Assembly (NCBI RefSeq): GCF_000172075.1
Contig: NZ_ABIC01000020.1
Location: forward strand, 1 to 64,000
Source: Shewanella benthica KT99
Lineage (GTDB): Bacteria; Pseudomonadota; Gammaproteobacteria; Enterobacterales; Shewanellaceae
Reading direction: 5' to 3'
Length of the DNA stretch: 64,000 nt
Within the stretch, counting starts at the first letter, position 1. Each line of letters opens with the position of its first letter. Of this stretch, positions 39,679 through 47,512 are shown in pieces. The position numbers were made by a program, and so were the translations under genes. The notes under the pieces were generated by a model. The model saw only the letters and a list, made by a program, of their open reading frames with translations, did not search any database and was not told where the DNA came from.

Positions 39679-40513
39679 CATGCCTCTGCATATGAGTCAG
39701 TTTCAGTCTATTCTTATTGTATAAATCACGACTAGAAGTGAGATTGACGATGAAAACGCCTGAAGCTAGTTTTTTTGAATGGCAACGCCAGTTTGGTTCT
39801 GAAATTGATTGTTTAAACCACCTTCCCTTAACCTTCCCTTAGCGAAGTGGTTTTGGGCCATCTACTTTCTCGGCTCAGATAAAGGCAGCATTTCAGCATT
39901 GAGGCTCAGTAAACTCATTGAGGTTAATTGGCGAACGGCACGCTTAATATTGAGCAAGTTGAGAACGGCAATGGGTCATAGAGACAGTCTATATAGGCTT
40001 TCAGGTCTCATTGAAATTGATGATGCCTTCGTTGGGGGAAAGAGAAAGGGTAAACGCGGACGTGGAGCCGCAGGGAAAACGCCTGTGTTAATTGCTGTTG
40101 AAAGCAAAGTGAAACGCGCGGGATTTATCGCTATGCAGGCCGTCGACAGTGTTTGTCATGAAGCCGTTAACGATTTTGTTGCTAGGCACTTAAATGCACA
40201 GCAAGAAGTTCATATTGACGGACTAGCCGCTTTGAATATCATAGATAACACTCAACAGCATGAAGCTAGGGTTACACCGAGTGAGTTGGTCGATGAATGG
40301 TTGCCTTGGGTTCATATTGCAATAGGTAACTTAAAAGCCTTTTTACTCGGCACATTTCATGGAGTTTCGGGAAAATACCTTCAAGCATACCTTAGTGAGT
40401 TCTGTTATCGGTTTAACCGAAGAAAAATGGAAAAAGAAATCCCTAATAGGCGGTTAAATCTGGCAATAATTCATGCGCCGGTACATTCGTACTGAGTGAG
40501 GTACATAAGCATG
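39679..40513 (+). mobile_element. IS1595-type insertion sequence, copy 1 (defective)
   Basis: The element is bounded by imperfect inverted repeats. The left end starts CATGCCTCTGCATATGAGTC and the right end, read inward, starts CATGCTTATGTACCTCACTC; 16 of 23 bases match. It is flanked by an 8-bp direct repeat TTGGGTTA (39671-39678 and 40514-40521), as expected for this family. An internal deletion removes the zinc-ribbon part of the transposase. It lies between fghA and the SOS box of dinB. Confidence 0.9.
39750..40495 (+). pseudogene. IS1595-family transposase, internally deleted
   Basis: The start MKTPEASFFEWQRQFGSEIDCLNH is intact. The codons for the zinc-binding CPRC...CSQC domain are then replaced by a short duplicated TTCCCTTAACC, shifting the frame. 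The remaining ISXO2-like catalytic domain is complete in sequence: IEIDDAFVGGKRKGKRGRGAAGKTP, VHIDGLAALNIID and IGNLKAFLLGTFHGVSGKYLQ. Comparison with the copy at 52888-53747 defines the deletion. No functional protein is expected. Confidence 0.9.
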
Positions 40514-40611
40514 TTGGGTTAACGACTCGATGGCATTTTTGTTTATTTCTTGCTCTTTTGGCGTTCACTTCTGGTACAAATCCTCTCCTTTGGTCTCATT
40601 TTTGTTGGATA

Positions 40612-40627
40612 CTGTTTTTATATACAG
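40612..40627. promoter_or_regulatory. LexA (SOS) box upstream of dinB
   Basis: CTGTTTTTATATACAG matches the gammaproteobacterial LexA consensus CTG-N10-CAG with AT-rich centre, 38 bases before the dinB start. Confidence 0.85.
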
Positions 40628-40665
40628 TATAGTGATGTGAGAGGGTTTCTTGTCTAGAGAGTGTT

Positions 40666-41763
40666 TTGAAAACGGCTTTGAAGAAAATTATTCATATCGA
40701 TATGGACTGCTATTTTGCCGCGGTCGAGATGCGCGACTTTCCTGAGTTAAGGGGCAAGCCCATAGCCGTGGGGGGGCGCAGTGATCGCCGTGGAGTTATC
40801 AGCACCTGTAACTATGAGGCGCGGGTCTTCGGTGTCCGTTCGGCCATGGCCTCAGGCTATGCGCTAAAACTCTGTCCCGATCTGGTATTGGTGCCTGGCC
40901 GCATGTCAGTCTACAAAGAGGTCTCGATGCAGATCCGTGAAGTTTTTGCCCACTATACCGACCTGATTGAGCCCCTCTCTCTGGATGAGGCTTATCTGGA
41001 TGTCACCGATTGCACTCAATGTCAGGGTTCGGCGACCTTAATAGCAGCAGCCATCAGGCAGGAGATCTTCGAGGTCACAGGCCTTACGGCTTCTGCAGGG
41101 ATTGCGCCGGTTAAATTTCTTGCCAAGGTCGCCTCAGATCTGAATAAACCCAACGGACAATATGTGATTACCCCGGATATGATCTCCCCTTTCGTGAAAA
41201 GCTTACCCCTGACTAAGATCCCTGGTGTGGGCAAGGTGACGGGCAAGAAGCTTGAGGATATCGGCCTTAAAACCTGCGGCGATCTGCAGGATTATCCTAA
41301 ATTGGCCCTGATCGAGCGTTTCGGGAAATTTGGGACTGTCTTGATTGAACGGGCTCAGGGGATAGATGAACGTAGCATCTATCCACACAGGGAGCGTAAA
41401 TCTGTGGGGGTCGAGACGACGCTGGCGAAGGATATCTATACTCTGGATCAGTGTCATGGGGTGATGCCTCAGCTTATTCAGGAGTTGGCGGCGCGCATGA
41501 CACGTAGCGCCAAAGATCGCAGCATCAATAAGCAAGTGGTTAAGCTTAAATTTAGTGATTTTAAACAGACCACCATAGAGCATAGAGCCGATGAAATGTC
41601 GGTGAAGCTATTCTACGGTCTGCTCGCACAAGCGTTGGATCGTCAGCAGGGGAGAGGCATTCGTTTATTAGGTGTGTCGGTCGGCTTAGCGAGTCAGTCG
41701 GCGGTTAACACCAGAGCGGCAGACAATGAAGTGAGAGAGTTGCAGATGGACTTAGGATTTTAA
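40666..41763 (+). CDS. dinB: DNA polymerase IV (Y family)
   Basis: Pol IV is the error-prone translesion polymerase induced by the SOS response. The 365-aa protein has the Y-family catalytic motifs [14 protein letters not shown] and [12 protein letters not shown]. It also has the helix-hairpin-helix region [21 protein letters not shown], and a little-finger domain with [19 protein letters not shown]. The start is TTG 40666 with AGAGAG upstream; an alternative TTG is four codons later. The LexA box directly upstream supports damage-inducible expression. Confidence 0.96.
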   Translation: MKTALKKIIHIDMDCYFAAVEMRDFPELRGKPIAVGGRSDRRGVISTCNYEARVFGVRSAMASGYALKLCPDLVLVPGRMSVYKEVSMQIREVFAHYTDLIEPLSLDEAYLDVTDCTQCQGSATLIAAAIRQEIFEVTGLTASAGIAPVKFLAKVASDLNKPNGQYVITPDMISPFVKSLPLTKIPGVGKVTGKKLEDIGLKTCGDLQDYPKLALIERFGKFGTVLIERAQGIDERSIYPHRERKSVGVETTLAKDIYTLDQCHGVMPQLIQELAARMTRSAKDRSINKQVVKLKFSDFKQTTIEHRADEMSVKLFYGLLAQALDRQQGRGIRLLGVSVGLASQSAVNTRAADNEVRELQMDLGF

Positions 41764-41802
41764 AAGAACGTTTTTTAAAAGAAGGATTATAAAAGAAGTA
41801 GT

Positions 41803-41873
41803 TAGGTGCTAGTGTCAAGGGTTTTAAGACGTAACTAGGTGCTAGATTCGAACTCCTTAGATACTAGCACCTA
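41803..41873. repeat. inverted and direct copies of TAGGTGCTAG
   Basis: TAGGTGCTAGT at 41803-41813 is the exact complement of ACTAGCACCTA at 41863-41873, and a direct copy of TAGGTGCTAG lies at 41835-41844. It sits between the convergent dinB and pepD genes and may act as a terminator or be a short interspersed repeat. Confidence 0.7.
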
Positions 41874-41890
41874 GGAACTCGACATCTTGT

Positions 41891-43351
41891 TTAATCTTTC
41901 TCTGGAATGCGTTGCAGAACCGCTAACAGCAGCTTGTAGTACAGGCCTACAGTCTCTATGAGTACCTTCTCATCAGGACTATGTGGGTAGCGGATAGTCG
42001 GACCAATCGATACCATGTCCATCTCAGGATAAGGCTTCTTAAACAGACCACACTCAAGACCCGCATGGATCACCATGATCACCGGCTTCTTGTTGTAGAT
42101 GTCGTCATAGGTTTCACGCACCAGGGCCATCACAGGTGAGCTGTTATCTGGCTTCCATCCTGGGTAAGCACCGCCGAATGCTATCTTGACGCCGGCTAAG
42201 TTTGTCAGTGAGGTTAATACGCTCTCAATTTCTTCACGACCTGAATCTATCAGTGAGCGAATTAAGCAGAGAATTTCAACGCTCTGTGTTGCTGTGCTGA
42301 TGACGCTGACATTTAATGAAGTCTCAGTCACACCTTCAACCTCATCACTCATGCGGATCACGCCATTTGGACACGCATTGAGTAGGTTAATCAGCATATT
42401 CTGAGTATCTTCACTCATGACTTGTTTGGCCGCAGACGCTTCGGCTAGTTCGAGTACCATATCGGGATCGGCAATGGCTAGCTCTGCCCTTATAAGCGTC
42501 TGAAACTTTTCAATTTCAGTCTCGAGTTGAGCGATATCTTCAGCGGGTAGCATAAAGCTGACACTGGCTTCACGGGGGATAGCGTTACGCAGAGAACCAC
42601 CGGTGAAGTTAGTTAATTTCAGTGCCAAGTCATCGGTATAATTAAACAGGAAACGGGCCAGCAGCTTGTTGGCATTACCACGTCCAAGATGTATGTTCAC
42701 ACCCGAATGACCGCCTTTTAAACCCGATAGGGTCAAGGTGTATGTCGAGTCGCTCGACTCTGGGGCTTGCCACACCATAGGCACACTGATCTGGGCGTCG
42801 ACACCTCCGGCACAACCCATGTAGATCTCGCCTTCTTGCTCAGAATCTGTGTTAATTAGGATCTCGGCATCCAGATAACCGGCTTCCAGGCCAAAAGCAC
42901 CCGTCATACCAGCCTCTTCATCTATGGTTAACAGCACTTCCAATGGTCCGTGGGGAATATCATCCGAGCCTAAAACAGCTAATGCCGACGCCATGCCAAT
43001 GCCATTGTCAGAACCCAGAGTCGTACCCTGAGCCTTAACCCAATCACCATCCACGTAGGGAATAATAGGATCTGTCTCAAAGTCATGGATCTTATCTGAA
43101 TTCTTCTGTGGCACCATGTCGATATGGGCCTGCAGGACCACTGTCTTACGGTTTTCCATGCCCGGAGTGGCAGGTTTCTTGATGATGAGGTTACCGACTT
43201 TATCTTCAACAACTGCAAGTTGCTTGTCTCTAGCCCAAGCTTGAATATGCTCGCTGAGCGCTTGTTCATGCTTAGAAGGATGCGGGATCGCACAGATCTG
43301 ATCGAACCACTGCCAGAGTGCTTGAGGTTGTAGTTGGCTTATTGCTGTCAC
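41891..43351 (-). CDS. pepD: aminoacyl-histidine dipeptidase (peptidase D)
   Basis: PepD is a cytoplasmic M20-family zinc dipeptidase that cleaves Xaa-His and other dipeptides. From GTG 43351 the protein is 486 aa, close to the E. coli enzyme. AAAGAGGAA lies eight bases upstream, so the longer ORF to 43420 is rejected. Key motifs are VVLQAHIDMVPQKN (metal His/Asp), TLGSDNGIGMA (bridging Asp), LLTIDEEAGMTGAFGL (catalytic Glu pair) and NTDSEQEGEIYMGCAGG. Confidence 0.95.
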   Translation of the reverse strand: MTAISQLQPQALWQWFDQICAIPHPSKHEQALSEHIQAWARDKQLAVVEDKVGNLIIKKPATPGMENRKTVVLQAHIDMVPQKNSDKIHDFETDPIIPYVDGDWVKAQGTTLGSDNGIGMASALAVLGSDDIPHGPLEVLLTIDEEAGMTGAFGLEAGYLDAEILINTDSEQEGEIYMGCAGGVDAQISVPMVWQAPESSDSTYTLTLSGLKGGHSGVNIHLGRGNANKLLARFLFNYTDDLALKLTNFTGGSLRNAIPREASVSFMLPAEDIAQLETEIEKFQTLIRAELAIADPDMVLELAEASAAKQVMSEDTQNMLINLLNACPNGVIRMSDEVEGVTETSLNVSVISTATQSVEILCLIRSLIDSGREEIESVLTSLTNLAGVKIAFGGAYPGWKPDNSSPVMALVRETYDDIYNKKPVIMVIHAGLECGLFKKPYPEMDMVSIGPTIRYPHSPDEKVLIETVGLYYKLLLAVLQRIPEKD

Positions 43352-43651
43352 GGATAATTCCTCTTTAGAATACGACTTGGAGGCTAAATTTAACCGCATT
43401 CTATCACAGCTAAACGCCAAGGTTATCAGGCCAGGATGTTGCTTATGTAAAGGTTGATATACAAAGTTTCCAGCAATATTTTATAAGCACTTGGCATCGG
43501 CTTAACTTCGGTTATTATTACTAGCCAATAAATGCATTATAAAGTGCGTAAAATTATAAAATATGTGTTCTGTAATGACTCATTTAAAACAAGGTTTTAT
43601 CTGTGACTTATAGAATCTAATGATACGATCTCACAAGCAGAAGGATGGTTC

Positions 43652-45187
43652 ATGGCTCAGGTTAATTTTGTTGATGTACTCGATGATGATGCGATCTTCG
43701 AAGGCAGTGGTTGGGATGCTCTGGTTGTCATAGCCACAGATATCAGTAAATCTGGTTTTGACGAGGTGACATTGCTGGCGGAGCACGGCGCTAAGGTCGA
43801 CCAACGCGTAGGACAATCTCCGACGCTATTGTTTGCCCCAGGACTCGCTGGTGGCCGTTTGATCATCTCACCGGTGAAGAACAGTCAGGATGATTTTGAA
43901 GATGTGCGTATCTTTGCCGATGCGGCGAGAGCGGGCATTAAGCTAGCCAAAGATGCCGGTGCTATTCGTCCTTTATTGGTTGTTGCTGGTGACAGTGATG
44001 AGCGCTATCAATTTTCTACCCAAGTTGCCGCCTTATCCTGTGGTCAGGAGTTGTGGCAAACTCTGGAGAGACGTGAAGTCAGTGGTGATACACCAGCATT
44101 CGAGGCCATAGGCCTGTTTAATTCGACCCAAGCTAGCCAGAGCCTGAATGCCATAGAGGCGGGAAGAAACTTGGCCAGAGATTTATGTGGCACAGAGCCG
44201 GAGCGTATGTCTGCAGCAGCCTTTGCCGATTACTGTGTTGCTGCCTATCAAGATTCAGGCCTCAAGGTTGATGTTGTGGAAGATAGAGATGTATTAGAGC
44301 GTGATTATCCTTTGCTCAGCGCTGTAGGTCGCTCCTCATTTGCGGTTGCCAGACATCAACCCCGTGTGGTTAAACTCGAGTATGTTGGCAGCGGTGAGAT
44401 AGAACATACTTACTTCTATGCGGGTAAAGGCGTTATCTATGATACTGGCGGCGCCGATATCAAGGTTGCCGGTGGTATGGCAGGCATGAGCCGGGACAAG
44501 GGTGGCGCGGCGGCAGTCGCTGGCCTGATGAAGACATTATCTATGCTTAAGCCAAAGGGCATTCGTGTGGTTGCCGAACTTGGCTTGGTGCGTAATAGCA
44601 TAGGCTGCGAAGCCTTCGTTACCGATGAGATCATCACAAGTCATGCCGGCATTCGAGTCAGAATTGGCAATACCGATGCGGAAGGACGTCTGATACTGGC
44701 AGATCTGCTGTCACATCTGAGGATCAAAGCAGAAAAATCTGTTAAGCCAGAGTTGTTTTCGGTGGCGACATTAACCGGCCATGTGGTGCGCTGCTTCGGC
44801 GGATATACTGCCACCGTAGAAAATGCGGTGGCCAAGCAGGCGGGCGTGGCTGCCAGTATGGCCAACTTAGGTCTGGCCTGGGGCGAGCCTATCGAGCAGT
44901 CTGTGCTGCGGCGTGAAGATTTTGCCAAGATCGTCGACCCATCGGGCGCGGCGGATATACTCTCATCCAATAATGGACCGTCATCGGTAACGGAACGTGG
45001 TCATCAGTATCCGGCAGCGTTTCTGTTAGAGGCATCGGGTCTGAGTGCTCATGGCCTTAACTCTAATAAGCCAATGGCCTTCACCCACGTGGACATAGCA
45101 GGCAGTGCTACAGAAGGTCATCCGCTCTATGGTAGTCCGACGGCCACGCCGCTGGTGGGTCTATATAAGTATATGACTCAGGAATAA
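43652..45187 (+). CDS. M17 family leucyl aminopeptidase
   Basis: This 511-aa protein is a cytosolic di-zinc aminopeptidase of family M17. The catalytic domain has GKGVIYDTGGADIKVAGGMAGMSRDKGGAA, with metal-binding Asp and Lys residues, and NTDAEGRLILADLL. It resembles the PepA/PepB group but PepB-like spacing and the unusual YDTGG (usually FDSGG) make exact naming uncertain. It is divergent from pepD. The 3' 204 bases are the first unit of a 217-bp tandem repeat that continues for about three more copies. Confidence 0.88.
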   Translation: MAQVNFVDVLDDDAIFEGSGWDALVVIATDISKSGFDEVTLLAEHGAKVDQRVGQSPTLLFAPGLAGGRLIISPVKNSQDDFEDVRIFADAARAGIKLAKDAGAIRPLLVVAGDSDERYQFSTQVAALSCGQELWQTLERREVSGDTPAFEAIGLFNSTQASQSLNAIEAGRNLARDLCGTEPERMSAAAFADYCVAAYQDSGLKVDVVEDRDVLERDYPLLSAVGRSSFAVARHQPRVVKLEYVGSGEIEHTYFYAGKGVIYDTGGADIKVAGGMAGMSRDKGGAAAVAGLMKTLSMLKPKGIRVVAELGLVRNSIGCEAFVTDEIITSHAGIRVRIGNTDAEGRLILADLLSHLRIKAEKSVKPELFSVATLTGHVVRCFGGYTATVENAVAKQAGVAASMANLGLAWGEPIEQSVLRREDFAKIVDPSGAADILSSNNGPSSVTERGHQYPAAFLLEASGLSAHGLNSNKPMAFTHVDIAGSATEGHPLYGSPTATPLVGLYKYMTQE

Positions 45188-45840
45188 TGGGTATCTATTA
45201 TCGGTAACGGAACGTGGTCATCAGTATCCGGCAGCGTTTCTGTTAGAGGCATCGGGTCTGAGTGCTCATGGCCTTAACTCTAATAAGCCAATGGCCTTCA
45301 CCCACGTGGACATAGCAGGCAGTGCTACAGAAGGTCATCCGCTCTATGGTAGTCCGACGGCCACGCCGCTGGTGGGTCTATATAAGTATATGACTCAGGA
45401 ATAATGGGTATCTATTATCGGTAACGGAACGTGGTCATCAGTATCCGGCAGCGTTTCTGTTAGAGGCATCGGGTCTGAGTGCTCATGGCCTTAACTCTAA
45501 TAAGCCAATGGCCTTCACCCACGTGGACATAGCAGGCAGTGCTACAGAAGGTCATCCGCTCTATGGTAGTCCGACGGCCACGCCGCTGGTGGGTCTATAT
45601 AAGTATATGACTCAGGAATAATGGGTATCTATTATCGGTAACGGAACGTGGTCATCAGTATCCGGCAGCGTTTCTGTTAGAGGCATCGGGTCTGAGTGCT
45701 CATGGCCTTAACTCTAATAAGCCAATGGCCTTACCCACGTGGATATCGCGGGCAGTGCAATCTAAGGCCAGGCGCTTTACGCTAGCTCGACGGCCACACC
45801 ACTGGCCGGCCTTTTTCAATACATGACTTAGGAATATGTG
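44984..45840 (+). repeat. 217-bp tandem repeat of the M17 peptidase 3' end, about 4 copies
   Basis: Units begin at 44984, 45201, 45418 and 45635, an exact 217-bp period. The first three are essentially identical. The fourth is identical for about 95 bp, then becomes a diverged homologue of the same coding sequence (THVDIAGSA..., ending near ATGACTTAG). As 217 is not divisible by three and each unit carries the stop, only the first copy is coding. Confidence 0.95.
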
Positions 45841-46037
45841 ATGGTTTACGGCTACCCGTACCCATAAACCTACTTATTAATATTTAACGTCGAGTGGCTT
45901 ATTCTTGTCATCAGTTTTCATTATGTAGCAAAAAATAGGCTTATAGATTTAAAATTCTTCATCTCGTTGTAAAATTACACGCTTTATCGTCGTTTTAGCC
46001 TGATCATTAAGTTTTATTAATCTAGATCAAATAACTA
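45841..46037. other. intergenic region before the first small-ORF unit
   Basis: AT-rich sequence with no gene. TTAAT-CTAG-ATCAA at 46017-46030 is one mismatch from an FNR box, just upstream of a promoter. Confidence 0.4.
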
Positions 46038-46065
46038 TTGTAATAAAACTACATTTGTCTATAAT
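46038..46065 (+). promoter_or_regulatory. sigma-70 promoter of small-ORF unit 1
   Basis: TTGTAA at 46038-46043 and TATAAT at 46060-46065 with a 16-bp spacer. The equivalent promoter of unit 2 has the same -35 (TTGTAA). Confidence 0.75.
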
Positions 46066-46100
46066 AACTCCATTGATTAGGCAAACAGTCTCTTTCAATA

Positions 46101-46152
46101 AAGTCTATCCAGGAAGGATAATTCTCCAAGGAATCGAGCGACAAGTTGACTT
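46101..46152 (+). ncRNA. conserved structured leader, unit 1
   Basis: The 5' leader begins about 36 bases after the -10 box. It can fold as an outer AGTC/GACT stem enclosing TATCC-AGGAA-GGATA and ATTC/GAAT hairpins, followed by a GCGACAAG segment. The core is nearly identical in unit 2, where the first loop is AGGAT. The AGGA loop is CsrA-like, but no known riboswitch class is recognised. Confidence 0.55.
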
Positions 46153-46246
46153 TAACGTGTTTCCTTTGCTTTAAAAGCCTTACCCGCTGGCAACAGGCAT
46201 GAATGGTTAGAGTAATTTAATTACAACTTTGTTAGGAGTGTTGACT

Positions 46247-46345
46247 ATGCCTTATACTGGAATGCAGTACGTTTATTGGCAAAATACTTGGTTCTGTACC
46301 GAGGCTTTGCGTGGCGGCTTGTACCCGATGAGCTTCAAGGGCTAA
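46247..46345 (+). CDS. 32-aa conserved small protein, unit 1
   Basis: I do not recognise this family. The ORF encodes 32 residues starting MPYTGMQYVYW and containing TWFCTEALRGGLYPM before a short end (SFKG). TTAGGAG lies nine bases before the ATG. A paralogue 727 bp downstream shares 25 of 32 residues, and six codons differ only synonymously, indicating selection on the peptide. It has one Cys, two Trp and several Tyr, no signal peptide and no membrane helix. It is followed by a 236-nt conserved tail and a strong terminator. It could be a leader peptide, a small regulatory protein or a peptide precursor. Confidence 0.75.
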   Translation: MPYTGMQYVYWQNTWFCTEALRGGLYPMSFKG

Positions 46346-46581
46346 CCCTCCTTGTTGTATCAGTTTTAAGGGCTGACTACCCTGTTATCTACTTCAATAT
46401 TTTGAATATTGATTGATAACCATCTAGTTACCATCCATCAACCTTAATCCCTTTTGGGATCTTTAGACTCAAGATGTTTGTTGTTAAGCCATTCAATTTA
46501 ACGTTGAATGTCTGAATGATAAGCCAGTGTAACTGTTAGCGCGGAAACTCTTTCCTTTCGGAACGCTTGAAATTAGTCGTT
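46346..46581 (+). other. conserved 3' tail of small-ORF unit 1
   Basis: The 236-nt tail shares blocks with unit 2: CTAACC, AGGGCTGACT, CTAGTTACCATC, ATCAACC, TTTTGGGAT, AGTGTAACTGTTAGCGCGG and a GGAAA-CTC-TTTCC hairpin. This suggests a functional RNA region rather than spacer. Confidence 0.55.
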
Positions 46582-46607
46582 GCCTGCTCATTGAGCAGGC
46601 TTTTTTT
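46582..46607 (+). terminator. terminator of small-ORF unit 1
   Basis: GCCTGCTCATTGAGCAGGC forms an 8-bp stem followed by seven T's. The identical hairpin ends unit 2. Confidence 0.93.
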
Positions 46608-46777
46608 CGATATTTTTTAGTGAGCTTCTTTCATACTCAATTTCATACCTGTTCCTGTGACTCACTACTGGTTAATTTTCTGCTGGTTTACTTTTTGTCT
46701 CTATTTATAGTCACTATGTTCTTTAATTACGTAAATAGACTGTTTTTTGCTTTATTTAGGCTGAATTGAAATAAATC
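46608..46777. other. spacer between the two small-ORF units
   Basis: AT-rich, with no gene or repeat that I recognise; it ends at the promoter of unit 2. Confidence 0.4.
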
Positions 46778-46806
46778 TTGTAATTTAATTACACATTAGG
46801 TATAGT
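46778..46806 (+). promoter_or_regulatory. sigma-70 promoter of small-ORF unit 2
   Basis: TTGTAA at 46778-46783 and TATAGT at 46801-46806 with an optimal 17-bp spacer. Confidence 0.75.
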
Positions 46807-46843
46807 CTCTCTCGTTGGTTAGGCAATGATGCCTTCCACCTCT

Positions 46844-46894
46844 AAGTCTATCCAGGATGGATAATTCTCCAAGGAATCGAGCGACGAGTTGACT
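46844..46894 (+). ncRNA. conserved structured leader, unit 2
   Basis: It has the same fold and almost the same sequence as 46101-46152, with the loop AGGAT in TATCC-AGGAT-GGATA and GCGACGAG later. It starts 38 bases after the -10 box. The bases on either side are less conserved than this core. Confidence 0.55.
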
Positions 46895-46973
46895 CTGAGG
46901 TATCGCGTTTAGATTAACGCCATACCAAGTTTGACTAGAGTATGTATTACAACTTTGTTTAGGAGTATTGATT

Positions 46974-47072
46974 ATGTCTTATACCGGAATGCAACACACT
47001 TATTGGCACAGCACTTGGTTTTGTACCGAGGCTTTACGTGGCGGCTTATACCCGATGACTTTTAAGGACTAA
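46974..47072 (+). CDS. 32-aa conserved small protein, unit 2
   Basis: This paralogue of the 46247-46345 peptide begins MSYTGMQHTYW and keeps TWFCTEALRGGLYPM. The changes relative to unit 1 are P2S, Y8H, V9T, Q12H, N13S, S29T and G32D, while ACT/ACC, CAG/CAA, TTC/TTT (twice) and TTG/TTA (twice) are silent. TTTAGGAG is at the right spacing. The unit has its own promoter and terminator, so it is an independent gene. Function unknown. Confidence 0.75.
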   Translation: MSYTGMQHTYWHSTWFCTEALRGGLYPMTFKD

Positions 47073-47298
47073 CCTTCCTTAGACGCTGATCTATAGAGAA
47101 CAAAAGGGCTGACTGTCCCTGCTATCATCTAAGTTAACCCCTTGTGATAGCAAGCTAGTTACCATCTATCAACCCTTATCCATTTTGGGATGTTATGACT
47201 CGAGTTGTATATTGATGATCGTTTTTGAGCGAGTCTATATACCAGTGTAACTGTTAGCGCGGAAACTCTTTCCATTTGGAACACTTGAATTAGTCTTT
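47073..47298 (+). other. conserved 3' tail of small-ORF unit 2
   Basis: It carries the same ordered conserved blocks as 46346-46581, including GTGTAACTGTTAGCGCGG and GGAAACTCTTTCC, in otherwise diverged sequence. Confidence 0.55.
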
Positions 47299-47325
47299 GC
47301 CTGCTCATTGAGCAGGCTTTTTTTT
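47299..47325 (+). terminator. terminator of small-ORF unit 2
   Basis: The same GCCTGCTCATTGAGCAGGC hairpin as unit 1, followed by eight T's. It separates the unit from the purine permease gene. Confidence 0.93.
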
Positions 47326-47512
47326 GCCTTTTATTCTACAGTTTGAACAGTTTATGGCGCAAGGTGGCGAATTCAATCCAGTCAACTTCAGCTTGAAGAC
47401 TTATTGTCTTTCAGTGTTTGCCTTATCAGTGTTTGTCATTTAGCTGGATTTCACTGACTATAAGCCTATTAGGATCACATGTTCCAACACTCATATTCAG
47501 GGATTGAGCGTC

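Noticed and set aside
43352..43420. N-terminal extension of PepD
   Set aside because: The AAAGAGGAA ribosome binding site points to GTG 43351, which also gives the family length.
44984..45840. CRISPR or phage array
   Set aside because: The repeats are 217-bp copies of a peptidase gene end without unique spacers.
46101..46152. Known riboswitch (TPP, purine, glutamine, guanidine, cyclic di-GMP types) in the small-ORF leader
   Set aside because: None of the conserved core sequences of these classes is visible; the purine permease downstream is separated by two terminators.
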